Source: JAHJKV01 sp963678135
GTDB taxonomy: Bacteria > Desulfobacterota > Desulfovibrionia > Desulfovibrionales > Desulfovibrionaceae
Direction: 5' to 3'
Assembly: GCA_963678135.1 (NCBI GenBank)
Contig: OY782667.1
Span: 682,001-746,000, forward strand
Length of the DNA: 64,000 bases
The translations under genes and the position numbers were made by a program. Positions 62,077 to 64,000 of this stretch are shown here, piece after piece. Position 1 is the stretch's first letter; each line of letters starts with the position of its first letter. The notes under the pieces are model-generated. The model was not told the origin of the DNA, did no database searches, and saw only the letters and a list, made by a program, of their open reading frames with translations.

Positions 62077-62940
62077 ATGCACCGTTTTTTCCATTACAGC
62101 ACCTTGCTTTGCTACCTTGCAGGCGTAATGCTTTGTGTTGCAGCCTGTTCCAAAAAGCACATTTCTCCGGAGCGAGCAGTTTCCTCAGAGCAACAACAAG
62201 AACAAGCCTTGGAAACAAATTCTACTGAAGAGCAAACAGATGCAGGTAAAACTTCGGAAGGTGCATTACCTGCTACGGAAAAAGCGGATAATTTGAGTGG
62301 CTTAGCCGGTATTATTGATGATAAAATGATTGGTTTCCCAATGGCCGATGGCAGCACATATTCCTCTGATCGCCTTGTGGCAGGACATCGCAGCCTTGCT
62401 CTGGGTACTCAACTGAAAGTCACAAACGTGGCAAACAACAATTCCGTGCTTGTTACAATCACTGACCGTGGCCCTTTTGCCAAGGATCATATCATAGTGC
62501 TTTCCAAAGAAGCAGCAACACAGCTTGCTTTGATTGGGCCGGGTTTAGTTTCTTTTGATATTGTACAAGATGGCAAAGCACTTTTTGCTGAACCTGTGCA
62601 AGCTGCTCCTGCCCAAGATCCCCAGCAAACCGAATCCGCGCCTGCAGCACAAAACAGCTCGGATGTGCAGTCTCCGGCCTTGGAAGCGCAAAAAGCTCCT
62701 GAAGCAATGCAAGTTTACTATGTACAGGTAGGAGCTTTTTTAAGTGAAAAAAATGCACAAGAAGCCCAAAATGCACTTTCACAGCGTGGATTTGAACAAA
62801 CACGCATTGTCAAAGGCGATACATCAAACGTGCTCAACCGCGTCCAAATTGGACCATATGACAGCAGAGCAACCGCAGAGGGCGTTCTTGGTTCAATAAA
62901 AACAGAATATCCGTCGTGCTTTATTGTTACTCAGGATTGA
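62077..62940 (+). CDS. rlpA: RlpA-like lipoprotein with SPOR domain
   Basis: The 287-residue protein has a lipoprotein signal (CYLAGVMLCVAAC), a Ser/Gln/Ala-rich linker and a double-psi beta-barrel (VAGHRSLALGTQLKVTNV near 104-121; VTITDRGPFAKDHIIVLSKEAA near 130-150, with the catalytic-type Asp of DRGPF). A second low-complexity linker and a C-terminal SPOR domain follow (YYVQVGAFLSEKNAQEAQNA...RVQIGPYDSRATAE). RlpA acts on denuded peptidoglycan at septa. Its 3' end overlaps the convergent HU gene by 14 bases. Confidence 0.92.
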   Translation: MHRFFHYSTLLCYLAGVMLCVAACSKKHISPERAVSSEQQQEQALETNSTEEQTDAGKTSEGALPATEKADNLSGLAGIIDDKMIGFPMADGSTYSSDRLVAGHRSLALGTQLKVTNVANNNSVLVTITDRGPFAKDHIIVLSKEAATQLALIGPGLVSFDIVQDGKALFAEPVQAAPAQDPQQTESAPAAQNSSDVQSPALEAQKAPEAMQVYYVQVGAFLSEKNAQEAQNALSQRGFEQTRIVKGDTSNVLNRVQIGPYDSRATAEGVLGSIKTEYPSCFIVTQD

Positions 62941-63217
62941 TTTCTGCTCGAAATTTTCTGGAAAGACGAAAGACAATAACTTTGCGTGGAGGCAAGGTGA
63001 TGCTTTCGCTGGTTTGCGGATTGCGACCTCTTCTGGCATTTTTAGCATATGCTTCAAATTTTCCAAAACCAGAGAACAAAAGCGCGTGATCTTTTTTAAT
63101 CGAGGTCTTCATAATATCTAAAACGTCTTCAACCAAATCTTTGATTTCTGCACGATTTTTATCAACTTTTTCATAAATGTAATCAATAATTCCAGCTTTA
63201 GTCAGTGTAGAACTCAT
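62927..63217 (-). CDS. HU/IHF-family DNA-binding protein
   Basis: The 96-residue nucleoid protein has the family pattern TKAGIIDYIYEKVDKNRAEI, then FSGFGKFEAYAKNARRGRNPQTSE near 49-72, with the DNA-contact Pro in RNPQT and a C-terminal PPRKVIVFRLSRKFR. The sequence is nearer IHF-alpha than HU, but I do not assign a subunit. It converges on rlpA, overlapping its stop by 14 bases, and has a good AGGAGG before the ATG. Confidence 0.93.
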   Translation of the reverse strand: MSSTLTKAGIIDYIYEKVDKNRAEIKDLVEDVLDIMKTSIKKDHALLFSGFGKFEAYAKNARRGRNPQTSESITLPPRKVIVFRLSRKFRAEINPE

Positions 63218-63239
63218 AATGCATTTTCCTCCCTACTGT

Positions 63240-63656
63240 TCATGATAATTCGGCACGAATGCCTTTTGCCAGTAAATTCATTTCATCAATCGAGGCGTAC
63301 TTCCCCCCTTTCCACAAAAGAAGTCCGTCATCTTCAAAGCGCGGTACAAGGTGGTAATGTGCATGCATTACCTCTTGGCCAGCAACTTTATAATTATTCA
63401 TCAAAATATTAAGGCCATCTGCCTGAGTCGCTTTAAGTATTGCACGCCCTACAAGCTTTTGTGCCTCCAATAACTCCACAGCTAACTCCGCTGGAATATC
63501 CCAGATTTGAGGATAATGTTGTTTAGGAACAACTAAAGCATGACCTTTGTGAATGGGAGAAATATCCAAAAACGCAAGCACTGTGTCAGATTCAAACACT
63601 TTGCTGCATGGACAGTTTCCAGCAATAATTTCACAAAAAATACATTTATTTTCCAT
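63240..63656 (-). CDS. HIT-family nucleotide hydrolase/transferase
   Basis: The 138-residue protein (MENKCIFCEIIAG...) has the HIT fold: CIFCEIIAGN with a Zn-type Cys pair, DTVLAFLDISPIHKGHALVVPKQHY near 24-48, and the catalytic histidine triad HAHYH near 100-104. HIT proteins hydrolyse nucleoside phosphoramidates or dinucleotide polyphosphates. ATG 63656 is preferred; an earlier in-frame ATG (63671) adds MEILD, and neither has a strong ribosome site. It precedes the HU gene by 22 bp on the same strand. Confidence 0.88.
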   Translation of the reverse strand: MENKCIFCEIIAGNCPCSKVFESDTVLAFLDISPIHKGHALVVPKQHYPQIWDIPAELAVELLEAQKLVGRAILKATQADGLNILMNNYKVAGQEVMHAHYHLVPRFEDDGLLLWKGGKYASIDEMNLLAKGIRAELS

Positions 63657-63843
63657 ATCAAGAATTTCCATAACACGGATTGGGCTTATTCTTTTTGGCA
63701 AGCAGTTTTTGCCTAAAGGTGATATTTTTTATAAAGGATAACGAACTGCCCGTGCTTAATCAAGGCATTTTCTTCTTTTTTTTCAGTCAACTCCGAGAAA
63801 AAAGTCAAAAAAATATCTAGACTGTAAACTATACAATTTTGAT

Positions 63844-64000
63844 TTACTCTAAAATCTCTGCAAGCTCAGTAATATGTTCAATAACTATGTCCGGATGTTC
63901 AGCCATACAAATTTCGCGCTTGCCATAGCCATATGCCGCAAAGCAAGTCTTTCCTCCAAAAACACGCCCAAAGCGTAAATCCGCTTGGGAATCTCCCACC
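63844..64000 (-). CDS. HAD-superfamily phosphatase, C-terminal end only
   Basis: The last 51 codons read VGDSQADLRFGRVFGGKTCFA followed by GYGKREICMAEHPDIVIEHITELAEIL. VGDSxxD is HAD motif IV with the Mg2+-binding Asp pair, and the ending resembles phosphoglycolate phosphatase-like enzymes. The start and motifs I-III lie beyond the window, so the substrate is unknown. Confidence 0.8.
   Translation of the reverse strand, partial: VGDSQADLRFGRVFGGKTCFAAYGYGKREICMAEHPDIVIEHITELAEILE

Overview
The window reads as a piece of a low-GC, Gram-negative, anaerobic deltaproteobacterial chromosome, most likely Desulfovibrionales (Desulfovibrio/Lawsonia-like). This rests on several things seen together: the order dnaA-dnaN-gyrB-gyrA-TPR lipoprotein, an NfnAB-type flavin transhydrogenase, a HcyBio-type homocysteine biosynthesis protein, a split ATP synthase operon (atpZ-atpI-atpB-atpE without the F1 genes), Rex, a heptosyltransferase, and general PTS proteins beside a mannose-type EIID. 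No rRNA, tRNA, CRISPR array or complete insertion sequence was seen.

Layout. 0-12 kb: DNA repair (ruvC end, ruvA, ruvB), HcyBio, then the replication/topology block dnaA, dnaN, gyrB, gyrA and a TPR lipoprotein. 12-18 kb: lepA behind an unusual 8-bp tandem repeat, lepB, radA and rsmG. 17.5-21.8 kb: a GIY-YIG/DUF4357 nuclease and a single-chain type ISP-like restriction-modification enzyme placed directly behind rsmG. 22-28 kb: heptosyltransferase, an NtrY/NtrX-like two-component pair with an epimerase gene between them, and smpB. 28.5-35 kb (minus strand): ptsI, ptsH, EIID, bioY, rsmI, thioesterase, a small protein and an rRNA methyltransferase. 36-39 kb: nfnA/nfnB. 39-45 kb: an Rhs fragment, a K+ channel with a separate cyclic-nucleotide-binding protein, a LysM lipoprotein, an unknown gene and a Lon-like protease. 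45.8-46.7 kb: a Panacea-type toxin-antitoxin pair. 46.8-50.3 kb: atpZ-atpI-atpB-atpE, rex and cobS. 50.4-52.6 kb: an unrecognised pair, a four-helix membrane/coiled-coil protein and a membrane-anchored VWA-like protein. 52.6-57 kb: two glycosyltransferases and a degenerate GGDEF protein. 57.1-61.5 kb: an Rhs polymorphic toxin locus. 62-64 kb: RlpA lipoprotein, HU/IHF, HIT and the end of a HAD phosphatase.

The most interesting material is accessory. (1) The Rhs locus has a short main Rhs protein and a second, start-less orphan tip downstream. Both tips carry L,D-transpeptidase-like His...Cys motifs, and each is followed by a small secreted protein, so both modules look like peptidoglycan-directed toxin plus periplasmic immunity. 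A third, inverted and internally deleted Rhs copy lies 21 kb away. (2) At least eleven copies of a ~29-bp palindromic element lie only between genes. (3) The membrane/coiled-coil plus VWA pair resembles no system I can name and is my best candidate for an undescribed two-component machine. (4) Two Rex-type operators, one before rex and one before the atp genes, link energy metabolism to the NADH/NAD+ ratio.
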